DNA of 64,000 nt, from the NCBI RefSeq assembly GCF_014696315.1, contig NZ_JACJPX010000020.1:44964-108963 (forward strand), given 5' to 3'. Shown here piece after piece: positions 27,402-36,600 of this stretch. Within the stretch, counting starts at the first letter, position 1. Every line of letters starts with the position of its first letter. A model generated the notes under the pieces. It did no database searches, was not told the DNA's origin, and worked only from the letters and a program-made list of their open reading frames with translations. A program made the translations under genes and the position numbers. Source of the DNA: Calothrix membranacea FACHB-236 (GTDB taxonomy: Bacteria > Cyanobacteriota > Cyanobacteriia > Cyanobacteriales > Nostocaceae).

Positions 27402-29018
27402 TTACAGCAGACCTCTTTTACCATTGGGACGTACCGTCATCCAGTTCGTCTTGGCTAGTACCAACTGCTCATCAGTAATTTTGGCACCAGTGAGAATAGC
27501 TCCACAAAGATTAGCGCCTCTAAGATTAGCATTACTGAGATAAGCATGGCTGAGATCGGCACCTCGCAGATCTGCTCCTTCTAAATCAGCATTACTAAAG
27601 TAAGCTTTAGTGAGGTTAGCATCCCTAAGATTGGCATCAGTAAGGCTAGCTCTACCAAAATCACTGTTGTTGAGGTTAGCGCCTTGAAGGTTAGTTTTCT
27701 GCAATTGAGCCGAATGGAAATTTGTCCCCGATAAATCAGCGCCTTGCAGGTTGAGCATACTGAGATTGTGGAGAGCAAAATCCCGCCGTCCCTTAAGATA
27801 AGCGGTGAGTAAATTTTGGGTATTTAACTTACGTACAACATGAGAATTATGATTTTGCGAACCATGACTGTTGTTGCTATCAAAGCTTGTGGATTTTGCC
27901 ATCATCGCCTTTGGACGCATTCCCCCAGCATTGGCTCCGTTGTCGGCTGTTTTAGCTCGTCTAGCTCGGATTGCTGCGGCTACTTGTGCTACTCCTGCAC
28001 TACTAGCACTACCAGGTGGACTACTACATAAAATAGCAGAATTTGCTATTTGGTTGTGTACATGATCTCTTGCACCTACATCAGATTTAGCAAGCATTCC
28101 CTTTGCCAGACTGTCGATGTAGGGTTCCATTTCCAACCCTCTAAGAACTTCTTGCGCTGTTTTGTAGCGGTTGCGTACTGATACCTCTAGCATTTTCCGC
28201 AAAACATTTGTTAAATGGTCGCTTACTTGTACAAGCGGCTCCCATATCATTTCTCCAGTCGTGGGATTGTATTCTAAATCTTTAGGAGTCTTACCACTCA
28301 GTAGATAAATACAAGTTACTCCTAAAGCATAGATATCACTGGCGTAAACAGGACGCATTGCCATTTGCTCTGGTGGCGCAAAACCAGGGGTACCAATTGC
28401 GTAAGCAGTTAAAGCTGTTTGTTCTGATTGACCAGTTACGCCTTGGGTGACTTGGTTTTTAACTGCACCAAAGTCAATTAGTACCATTCGAGCATCTTCA
28501 ATGCGGCGAATCAAATTTGCTGGTTTAATATCACGGTGAATTACCTTTTGCTCGTGGATATATTGCAGCAATGGCAATATTTCACTTAAGAACTGCTTGA
28601 CTCCAGCTTCGCTAAAATTGCCGTTACGCTGAACTTCTTGTTGTAGGGTTGCGCCGCTAATGTACTCCTGAACTAAGTAAAATTGCTGTTGATCTTCAAA
28701 ATAGTCCAGTAGCCTTGGCAACTGAGGATGATTGCCAATTTTACCTAAGGTTTTGGCTTCTCGCTCAAACAGTTCTCGCGCCATCTGCAAAACATGTGGT
28801 GCAGTGACGGTGGGACGTAGCTGCTTGATGACACAACTGGGTTCTCCTGGTAAGCCTTCATCGTAAGCTAAGAAGGTTGCGCCAAAGCCACCTTGGCCTA
28901 ATGGTTTAAGTACTCGATAGCGATCGCATAAAAGTAGCTTTGAGCCGCAAGACTGACACCTTTGGCTATAGGCCAGATTTTCTGGATGGGGACAGGTTGG
29001 ATTTAAGCAGTAGCTCAT
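27402..29018 (-). CDS. Ser/Thr protein kinase with zinc-ribbon N-terminus and pentapeptide-repeat C-terminus
   Basis: 538 residues. An N-terminal CxxxxC...CxxC segment (YCLNPTCPHPENLAYSQRCQ, then SCGS) looks like a small zinc ribbon. The kinase domain (about 34-300) has the glycine loop LGQGGFGATF, Lys in CVIKQL, the catalytic loop VIHRDIKPANLI and DFGAVK, all intact. A Ser/Ala/Asn linker follows, and then about 100 residues of pentapeptide repeats of A(D/N)Lxx form (ADLEGADLRGADLSHAYLSN). This is the common cyanobacterial STPK architecture. No membrane segment, so probably cytosolic. The substrate is unknown. Confidence 0.92.
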   Translation of the reverse strand: MSYCLNPTCPHPENLAYSQRCQSCGSKLLLCDRYRVLKPLGQGGFGATFLAYDEGLPGEPSCVIKQLRPTVTAPHVLQMARELFEREAKTLGKIGNHPQLPRLLDYFEDQQQFYLVQEYISGATLQQEVQRNGNFSEAGVKQFLSEILPLLQYIHEQKVIHRDIKPANLIRRIEDARMVLIDFGAVKNQVTQGVTGQSEQTALTAYAIGTPGFAPPEQMAMRPVYASDIYALGVTCIYLLSGKTPKDLEYNPTTGEMIWEPLVQVSDHLTNVLRKMLEVSVRNRYKTAQEVLRGLEMEPYIDSLAKGMLAKSDVGARDHVHNQIANSAILCSSPPGSASSAGVAQVAAAIRARRAKTADNGANAGGMRPKAMMAKSTSFDSNNSHGSQNHNSHVVRKLNTQNLLTAYLKGRRDFALHNLSMLNLQGADLSGTNFHSAQLQKTNLQGANLNNSDFGRASLTDANLRDANLTKAYFSNADLEGADLRGADLSHAYLSNANLRGANLCGAILTGAKITDEQLVLAKTNWMTVRPNGKRGLL

Positions 29019-29585
29019 GCACTTTCAACTCGCTGCACGAATATGTATAGCGTTACACTCTGACTTCATTATGGTGATTAAATTTTCACTTATGCCAGGT
29101 AATATTCGCGGGAAATGCTTTGAAGACTTCCTAAAGTTTAAGGAAAGCACACTGCATCATATCGTAAATACACTGTCATGGATTTTACTTAAAGTCGAAT
29201 GCAGTGAATGAGCTATTTTTTTAGCTACTTTGACAATATAAAATATGGTTTGATTATGGAAATTACTTCTGTAGAAAAGCTACAGAGAGCGGAGGAGCAA
29301 GGAATAAAGATATAGCTAGCTCGCGCAACTTAAATATCAGTCTTATTAAGACAATTACAATATTTTTAAGCAGTTTTTATATGCTGAATCAAAGGAATTT
29401 AATCTTTTTGAGCGAACTATAATTGGTAGACCCTGATACTAACTTTGTAATACTCGGTGAAAGGGACAAATAAGCTACGTAATTCTCATGAAGAATGTCC
29501 GCAATTATCTAGGTTGCTAAATTCTAGTCTGTTGCCAAATTTCAGAAAATTGGTAGATTTTCTATCCACTACAACAAAGTTCGAC
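29019..29585. other. 567-bp spacer, no gene recognised
   Basis: Between the kinase start and the manganese-exporter half gene. Short frames occur but none has a convincing start and sequence. Confidence 0.45.
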
Positions 29586-29873
29586 CTATTGCGCTGATTC
29601 GGAATCATTAAACCACAGTAAGCGTACAGCAAGTATGGCAAATCCTACCGCTGCGATCGCTTTTAAAACACGGGTGGGTAAAAATTCTGCAACTGCTCCC
29701 CCTGCTAATGCTCCCAGTAAGCTAGTTAATACTAGAGCAACCGCAGTAGCAAAAAACACAGCGCGACGAGACTGACTGCGTCCTGAAAGCGCGATCGCAG
29801 CTAACTGACTTTTATCACCTAATTCTGATAAAAAAACTGTAATAAAGCTTAGTCCTAAAAGATGCCAATCCAT
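29586..29873 (-). CDS. Half-size GDT1/UPF0016 family transporter, second half
   Basis: About 95 residues with three membrane segments. The family signature E-x-G-D-K/R-S/T is present as FLSELGDKSQLAAIAL. Full-length members carry two such halves; here the halves are separate adjacent genes. Cyanobacterial relatives export manganese from the cytoplasm, and half-size pairs in heterocystous species have been called hemi manganese exchangers. The ATG at 29873 is preferred because a longer frame from 29942 would add a hydrophilic tail encoded by STRR-like DNA. It lies 47 bp after the stop of its partner at 29921. Confidence 0.85.
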   Translation of the reverse strand: MDWHLLGLSFITVFLSELGDKSQLAAIALSGRSQSRRAVFFATAVALVLTSLLGALAGGAVAEFLPTRVLKAIAAVGFAILAVRLLWFNDSESAQ

Positions 29874-29920
29874 ATTAATTAATTGAGAGAAGGGAACTGT
29901 TGACTGTTGACTGTTGGTTA

Positions 29921-30349
29921 TTAACCGATGATTACATCCCAAAAGAGCATTACGGAAATTAGCAATAACATCACACCTGCTGATTTCTCTACTGTTTTAG
30001 GACTGAGTCGCTTGGCTATCCAACCTCCTAACAGTACGCCTAATAAGCTGGTTGTAATCAACGCAGCCGCAGAACCTATAAAAACTAGCCAAGGTGCATG
30101 AGATTCTGCACTCATTAATAAGGTAGATAGCTGAGTTTTATCACCAATCTCGGCGAGGAAGATGGTAACAAAGGTGGTACCAAAAATAGCTGCTACTGAT
30201 TCTGGCTTTTTTGGGCTATCGGCTAGTACAGGCTGAAGTGGCTCAATGGTTGCAGTCGTTAAGTTAATATCGGGACTGTCCTTTAGTTCTGGCTGGTTTT
30301 CAGTCTGAGATATTGCAGAAAGGCTTAGAGGTGCAGAATCAAGTTTCAC
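29921..30349 (-). CDS. Half-size GDT1/UPF0016 family transporter, first half
   Basis: 142 residues. A hydrophilic N-terminus of about 50 residues (Pro/Ser/Thr-rich) is followed by three membrane segments with the signature FLAEIGDKTQLSTLLM. With the gene just downstream it would make a two-subunit transporter, probably for Mn2+ (perhaps Ca2+). The GTG at 30349 has no clear ribosome site, and the N-terminal extension may be shorter in reality. Confidence 0.85.
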   Translation of the reverse strand: MKLDSAPLSLSAISQTENQPELKDSPDINLTTATIEPLQPVLADSPKKPESVAAIFGTTFVTIFLAEIGDKTQLSTLLMSAESHAPWLVFIGSAAALITTSLLGVLLGGWIAKRLSPKTVEKSAGVMLLLISVMLFWDVIIG

Positions 30350-30451
30350 AGGCAGTATATTGAATTACTAGATTTTTTTCATATTTCTCTCATTTTCTCA
30401 GATAGTTGTAATAAATTGCAACTAGTGTTTAGTTATAGTTACAAATTTCAA

Positions 30452-30802
30452 CTAAACACCGACAGCTTTGTTGAAACGAATCAGTTCCAAGCTGCGATCG
30501 CCATACACTCCTTCTATCTGTTGACGACAGCAGTCAATGGCAAAATCGTTTAACTCTTCTGCCTCTATACCATACATATCTTGAAATATATCTGTTTCCA
30601 CACGACAGAAACGTGGACGATTGGGGTAAATGAGACATTCGCGGGTAATATGATCAAAATTAATGCACCATCCACCTTCACCTACCATACTCATGTAAAG
30701 TTCCAATTCTGCGGGTGAAAGATACTCTTCTATATCTGGACGATCTGCTGGATCAAGATTACAGCAGGCTCCACATTGCTTTATACATTCCCAAGTTGCC
30801 AT
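30452..30802 (-). CDS. YkgJ-family cysteine-cluster protein
   Basis: 116 residues. The cysteine pattern CIKQCGACCNL (about 5-15), WCINFDHITRECLIYPNRPR with FC and a later DCCRQQ fits the YkgJ/UPF0153 zinc- or iron-binding family. The function of the family is not settled. The stop is 100 bp upstream of the GDT1 pair on the same strand, so a shared metal-related role is possible but only suggested by position. Confidence 0.85.
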   Translation of the reverse strand: MATWECIKQCGACCNLDPADRPDIEEYLSPAELELYMSMVGEGGWCINFDHITRECLIYPNRPRFCRVETDIFQDMYGIEAEELNDFAIDCCRQQIEGVYGDRSLELIRFNKAVGV

Positions 30803-30807
30803 GATTT

Positions 30808-30950
30808 GTTATTTGTCCTTTGTTATTTGTCATTTGTCATTGGGTAATTGGTAATGGGTAATTGGTGTTTGTTATTTCTCCCTCATCTCCCCAATCCCCA
30901 GTCCCCAATCCCCAATCCCCAGTCCCCAATCCCCAGCCCCCCCATCTTAC
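30808..30950. repeat. STRR block before psb30
   Basis: TTTGTCA / TTGTTAT heptamers, then GGGTAATTGGTAAT units, and then CAATCCC / CAGTCCC heptamers from about 30888 to 30940. Confidence 0.8.
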
Positions 30951-31074
30951 ATTTTTATGTTTTTTTTTATAATTTTGTTAAGTAAATTAAATCTGGCGCT
31001 CCTTGGCCGGATATGATCAATACCGGGTTTTGCAATTGCAGTTATTGAATTTTTTAAGACAATCGGAGGAAAAG

Positions 31075-31197
31075 ATGTTTGAAGCTCTAGCTAATATCAA
31101 TTGGGAAGTTATTTTTCAACTACTTTTTGTTGGGCTGATTGTACTTGCTGGGCCTGCGGTAATTTTTGTTTTAGCATTTCGCAACGGCGACCTGTAA
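31075..31197 (+). CDS. psb30: Photosystem II protein Psb30 (Ycf12)
   Basis: 40 residues: [20 protein letters not shown] followed by a single hydrophobic helix ending AFRNGDL. It is a small subunit at the edge of photosystem II in the thylakoid membrane. GGAGG lies eight bases before this ATG, which fixes the start; a longer in-frame extension from 31003 is not needed. A TATAAT at 30968-30973 could be the -10 element, giving a leader of about 100 bases. Confidence 0.92.
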   Translation: MFEALANINWEVIFQLLFVGLIVLAGPAVIFVLAFRNGDL

Positions 31198-31305
31198 AAC
31201 TGCTGATTGCTGAGTTACAAGTGCTGAGTATTGTGTGAAAAGTTTTGAGTTGCAAAAAATTGTAGAATTCCCAACTCTAACTTAAAATAACCAAAAACTC
31301 AGGAC

Positions 31306-33441
31306 TCAGGACTTGGAACTCAGCACTGATAAAGCCTGAAGCGCAGCTTGGATGATGCTGTCATATTGTGGTTCACAGACATCAACCTCTTTGGCATCTT
31401 CACGACTATTACCTAGCAAACCGATTGTATGCCCTGGTTGCATAACTAAGACTTTGCCTTCAGAATTTTTAATCCTTAATTCTGGGAAAGAATTCTGTTG
31501 AAAGATACCACAAGTGTAATGGCGCTGTTTATACTCAAACTTGGTTGTTAACGGACGAGTTAAGGAACTCAAAAACAGGTGAGATTGCGTTGGTAGCCGC
31601 ACACCTATTAGTTCCATCTCAATAGCGGTATTCCCATTAAAATGATTTTCTCGCAGTTTATAAGCTACATCCACTCGCGACGGTAGGGGATAGTAGTCGC
31701 GCCAACGCCAAGCGATCGCCTTAATTTTATACTGTTGCTGCTCAATAGTTTGAGCTAGCGTGAGTTTAATATGACCTTTACCAACTATTTGTTGCTCAAC
31801 TACTTGCACATTAGGAGTCCAGAAGACTGGATCGGGGTTATCGATACCGCAGGGATGCAAAGTATTGAGCTGTTGATAAAGCTGGTGATTGATTTCATTA
31901 AAATTGACTTCGGTATCAATTTTTAGTAGCGGTTTGAGGTGCTGGGGTTCTAGACATTGATTAGCAAACTCAATCAAACGCGATCGCAGTTTTGCTAAAT
32001 TCGGTGCTGGTAAAGAAAATCCCCCGGCGGCTTTGTGTCCACCATATTTACCTAGTAAGTCATGACAAGCTTGCAAAGCTTCAAATACGTTAAATTCGGG
32101 AATTCCTCTGGCTGAACCACGAATGTGGGTGTCATCTTCGTATGTACCAATAAATACTGGCACACCGTAGCGTTCCACCAACCGAGAAGCCACAATCCCA
32201 ATAACACCATGATGCCAGTTTGGTTGCACAACAACTAATACTCTGTCTTGGGGGAGTGATGTGATAAATTCAGTTTCTACATAAGCGATCGCTTCTTGTT
32301 CAATTTGTTCGCACATTTCCTGGCGCTGTTGGTTCACAGATTCGCACTGCATTGCTCTTTCCAGCGCTAGCCCCATATCATCTGTAGTCAGCAAATCAAT
32401 CACAATCTGCGGATCGCCAATTCTTCCAATTGCATTAATTCTCGGCCCCAGCTTGAAGCCAATGTCCTCAGGCTTTAACGATTTTAGATTTTGGATTTTG
32501 GATTTTGGATTGCTCCCCTGCTCCTCGGCTCCCCCTTCCCCTTGTCCCCTTGTCCCCTTGTCCCCTTGTTCCCTCGCTTGAACTCCAGCCATCTGAATCA
32601 ACGCTTGTATCCCTGGTAAATGGGATTTGGGTAGGAGTTGTAAACCGCGTTTTACCCAGCGACGGTTTACGCCGGTTAAGGGTGCTAAATCTGCGATCGT
32701 TCCCAAGGTAAACAGTGCTAGCATCGGCTGGATTAAACCCCTAGTCTCACCTAGCTGTTGTGCGAGAGATACCGCCAAGATATAAGCTACACCTACACCC
32801 GCAACACCGCGATAGGGTGAAGATTCGGCGATTAATTTGGGGTTGAGAATCGCGTTAGCTGGTGGTAATTGTTGCGGAATGTCGTGATGGTCGGTGACAA
32901 TTACCTTTAATCCTAGTTCTCTGGCTCTGGCGATGGGTTCAACTGCGGAAATACCATTATCAACAGTGAGAATTAACCCTACACCTTCGCTGTGGAATTC
33001 TTCAACAATTCGTTTATTGATGCCATAACCATCATGCATCCGGCTGGGGATAGCGTAATCAACTTTCGCACCCAAAGCGCGGAGACTCCGCAATAGTAAA
33101 GCCGTGCTAGTCATTCCATCCGCATCATAATCACCGCAAATGGCAATTTTTTCTGATGAGGCGATCGCATTTTGCAGTAACTCTACACTCAGCGCCAAAT
33201 CGGGAAATTCTTCTAATGGTGCAGGTAAAATTAAAGATTCTGGTTCTAAAAAGGCTTGTGCTGCTTCTAGGGTTTCAATACCCCGGTTAATCAAAAGCTG
33301 GCTGACAATTGCTGAGATATGGTTGGACATAGCCAACTTTTGAGCAAATTCGACCTTTTGAGGATAAATTTGCCAACGCTGATTCGGTAAGCGCCTGCGA
33401 GGTTTTGATGTTTCCGAGCGAGCAATGTCTAGCACAATCAA
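31306..33441 (-). CDS. recJ: Single-strand-specific 5'-3' exonuclease RecJ with STRR insertion
   Basis: 711 residues. The DHH phosphoesterase motifs are present: CGDYDADGMTST and VIVTDHHDIPQQ, and the DHHA1 motif GKYGGHKAAGGFS. RecJ trims 5' single strands in recombination and repair. Between about residues 289 and 320 the protein carries EQGDKGTRGQGEGGAEEQG and PKSKIQNLKS, encoded by an intergenic-type repeat (32482-32577) that keeps the frame. The C-terminus (LSVLSSKS) is also encoded by STRR-like DNA. Neither change touches a catalytic motif. The start is the conventional frame near 33441. Confidence 0.93.
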   Translation of the reverse strand: MIVLDIARSETSKPRRRLPNQRWQIYPQKVEFAQKLAMSNHISAIVSQLLINRGIETLEAAQAFLEPESLILPAPLEEFPDLALSVELLQNAIASSEKIAICGDYDADGMTSTALLLRSLRALGAKVDYAIPSRMHDGYGINKRIVEEFHSEGVGLILTVDNGISAVEPIARARELGLKVIVTDHHDIPQQLPPANAILNPKLIAESSPYRGVAGVGVAYILAVSLAQQLGETRGLIQPMLALFTLGTIADLAPLTGVNRRWVKRGLQLLPKSHLPGIQALIQMAGVQAREQGDKGTRGQGEGGAEEQGSNPKSKIQNLKSLKPEDIGFKLGPRINAIGRIGDPQIVIDLLTTDDMGLALERAMQCESVNQQRQEMCEQIEQEAIAYVETEFITSLPQDRVLVVVQPNWHHGVIGIVASRLVERYGVPVFIGTYEDDTHIRGSARGIPEFNVFEALQACHDLLGKYGGHKAAGGFSLPAPNLAKLRSRLIEFANQCLEPQHLKPLLKIDTEVNFNEINHQLYQQLNTLHPCGIDNPDPVFWTPNVQVVEQQIVGKGHIKLTLAQTIEQQQYKIKAIAWRWRDYYPLPSRVDVAYKLRENHFNGNTAIEMELIGVRLPTQSHLFLSSLTRPLTTKFEYKQRHYTCGIFQQNSFPELRIKNSEGKVLVMQPGHTIGLLGNSREDAKEVDVCEPQYDSIIQAALQALSVLSSKS
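32482..32577 (+). repeat. STRR array inside recJ
   Basis: GATTTTG heptamers (about 32490-32510) and CCCCTTGT / CCCCTTG units (about 32535-32570), the same kinds that fill spacers at 51330-51375 and 55475-55500. The array is read through in frame by recJ. Confidence 0.88.
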
Positions 33442-33673
33442 AGTTACAAGTTTTTCTCTAACTCATAACTCATAGCGTAAAGTGATTGCTTTTGCTAGTT
33501 TTTCAGCTGATTTATAAACAAATGTAAAAGACATACAGCTTTTACCGTTAGTCAACATCGAGTTGATGGGAATACTAAATTCGTCTAAGCACTCTCTGCA
33601 AGGCTTTTTATCAGCTAATTGTTGCGAAAGTCTAGAGAAGCAAAAATTAATTTGCGTTATATGGTAAGTAGAA

Positions 33674-36600
33674 ATGCCTACTGAGAATCTCCAACTCATC
33701 ATCCCAGGATATCAAATTAGTTCTCAATTGTATGTTGGCTCTAGAACTAGAGTCTATCGAGCTATCCGGGAGCAGGATCAACTTCCAGTGGTGATTAAAC
33801 TTCTTGCCTCTCAATATCCCAGCTTTAACGAATTACTGCAATTTCGTAACCAATATACTATCAGCAAAAATTTTCAGATTCCTGGTATTATTTATCCCTT
33901 ATCATTAGAACCCTACAATAACGGTTATATTTTGGTGATGGAAGATACAGGAGGGATTTCTTTACGAGAATATATCAAAACCGTTAATATCTCCTTAAAT
34001 GAATTTTTGGTTATTGCTATGCAATTAGCCAATATTCTTGGATATTTGCACAATCAACGTGTGATTCATAAAGATATAAAACCTGCAAATATTCTTATTA
34101 ATCCCGAAACACAACAAATTCAAATTATCGACTTTAGTATCGCTTCATTACTTCCCAAAGAAAACCAAGAAATTAAAAATCCTAATATTTTAGAAGGAAC
34201 TCTTGCTTATATTTCTCCTGAGCAAACAGGCAGAATGAATCGGGGCATAGATTACCGCAGTGATTTCTATTCTTTGGGTGTGACATTTTATGAATTATTA
34301 ACCGGAGAATTACCATTTATTGCTGATGATCCAATCAAGTTAGTTCATTGTCATATTGCGGAACTTCCTAATGAATTAAAGAACAGGGAAACAATTCCGC
34401 CAGTAGTTGCTGATATGGTGATGAAATTGCTGGCGAAAAACGCCGAAGATAGATATCAAAGTGCCTTAGGATTAAAGCATGATTTAGAAACTTGTTTAGC
34501 GCAAATTCAAGATCCAGGAGAGATTACATATTTTGAAATAGGGCAACGGGATGTGTGCGATCGCTTCCTGATTCCCGAAAAATTATATGGACGAGAAACC
34601 GAAGTTTCTACATTGCTACAAGCTTTTGAGCGTGTCTCTAATGGCACATCCGAAATGATGCTAGTTGCAGGATTTTCGGGGATTGGGAAAACTGCGGTAG
34701 TCAATGAAGTTCACAAGCCAATTACCCGTCAGCAAGGATATTTTATTAAAGGTAAGTTTGACCAATTTAATCGTAATATTCCCTTGTCAGCTTTTGTGCA
34801 AGCTTTGCGCGATTTGATGGGGCAATTATTGTCAGAGTCGGACACGCAAATACAAACTTGGAAAGCGAAATTTTTAAATGCTGTCGGAGATAATGGTCAA
34901 GTTCTCATTGAAGTGATACCGGAACTAGAAATCATTATTGGCAAACAACCTGCCGCACTAGAATTATCAGGAAATGCAGCACAGAATCGCTTTAATTTAT
35001 TGTTTCAAAAATTTATTAGCATTTTCACAACTAAAGAACATCCATTAGTTATATTTCTAGATGATTTACAGTGGGCAGATTTGGCTTCTCTACAGTTAAT
35101 TAAACTGGTGATGAGAGACAATGGACATTTATTATTATTGGGAGCTTATCGAGATAATGAAGTGTCGCCTGCACATCCTTTAATGTTGACAGTAGAGGAA
35201 CTACAAAAAGCAGGGACAACAATTAATACAATTACCCTAGCATCTCTAGCTTTGAGTGATACGAATCTGTTGGTTGCTGATACTTTGCAATGTTCTAACA
35301 AGCAAACGCAATCCCTGACAGAATTAATCGAGCGAAAAACCAAAGGTAATCCCTTTTTCATTACGCAGTTTCTCAAAGCATTATACGAAGATGGGCAGAT
35401 TACCTTTAATCACCACCAAGGTTATTGGGAATGCGATATTGCTCAAATAAAATCCCTATCTCTCACTGATGATGTAGTAGAGTTTATGGCGCAGCAATTG
35501 CAGAAATTGCCCAGCCAAACGCAAAATGTGTTGAAGTTAGCTGCTTGTATTGGTAACTCATTTGATTTAGCAACTTTAGCAATTGTTTCTCAGCAATCTC
35601 AAACTCATACTGCTACAGCTTTGTGGAAAGCTTTACAAGAAGGGTTGATTCTGCCAACAAGCCAGATTTATAAGTTCTTCCAAGCAGAAATTACAGAACC
35701 AACAGATTCTCAAGTAACTGTGGGAGAACAATCTATTAATTTGACCTACCGCTTTTTGCACGATCGCGTCCAACAAGCTGCTTACAAATTAATTGCCGAA
35801 GATGATAAACAAGCAACCCATCTGGCGATTGGAAAATTATTGTTATCTAACACCCCAGAAACGCAACTAGATGCCAATATCTTTGAAATTGTTAATCACT
35901 TAAATATAGGCATTGAGTTGATTACTCGGCTTGACAAAAAACTGGAAATAGTCCAACTGAATTTACTTGCAGGGTGTAAAGCCAAAACTGCGATCGCCTA
36001 TGATGCGGCTGTAAAATATTTCACTCAAGGAATTGATTTACTACCCGCTGATGCTTGGACAACACATTACAAATTAAGCCTAAATTTGCATCATGAGCGT
36101 CTGGAAGCTGCTTGTCTAAATACAGACTTTGACAAGCTAGCAGCATGGGGTGACATTGTGTTGCAATCTGCTACTTCTCTGTTGGATACCATCAAAGTCC
36201 ATGAAACAAGAATGATGGGATTCCGCTCTCAAGGTCAATTTCGTCAGGTAGTTGAGACTGGGTTGCAAGTGCTGAAATTGCTGGGTGTGGAATTTCCCGA
36301 ACAGCCAACTATGGCAGATATTGGCGCAGCAGCAGCGCAAACAAGGCAACTGTGGCAGGAACGCGCACCTCTGAGTTTGCTGGATTTACCTGTGATGCAA
36401 GATCCGCATCAACTTGCAGCCATGCAAATCTTGACTAAATTAGTCCCATCGGCACATATTGCAGTTCCTCCGCTGTTACCATTACTCATCTTTAAAGAAG
36501 TTGAGATGTCTATCCAGTTTGGCAATTCATCGATTGCCATTTTTGCCTATGCTGACTATGGGTTGATTCTTTGTGGCGTAATAGGAGATTTAGATGCGGG

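Noticed and set aside
33463..33702. Minus-strand 79-residue open frame between recJ and the HstK-type gene
   Set aside because: It overlaps the start of the HstK-type gene and has no ribosome site or family resemblance.
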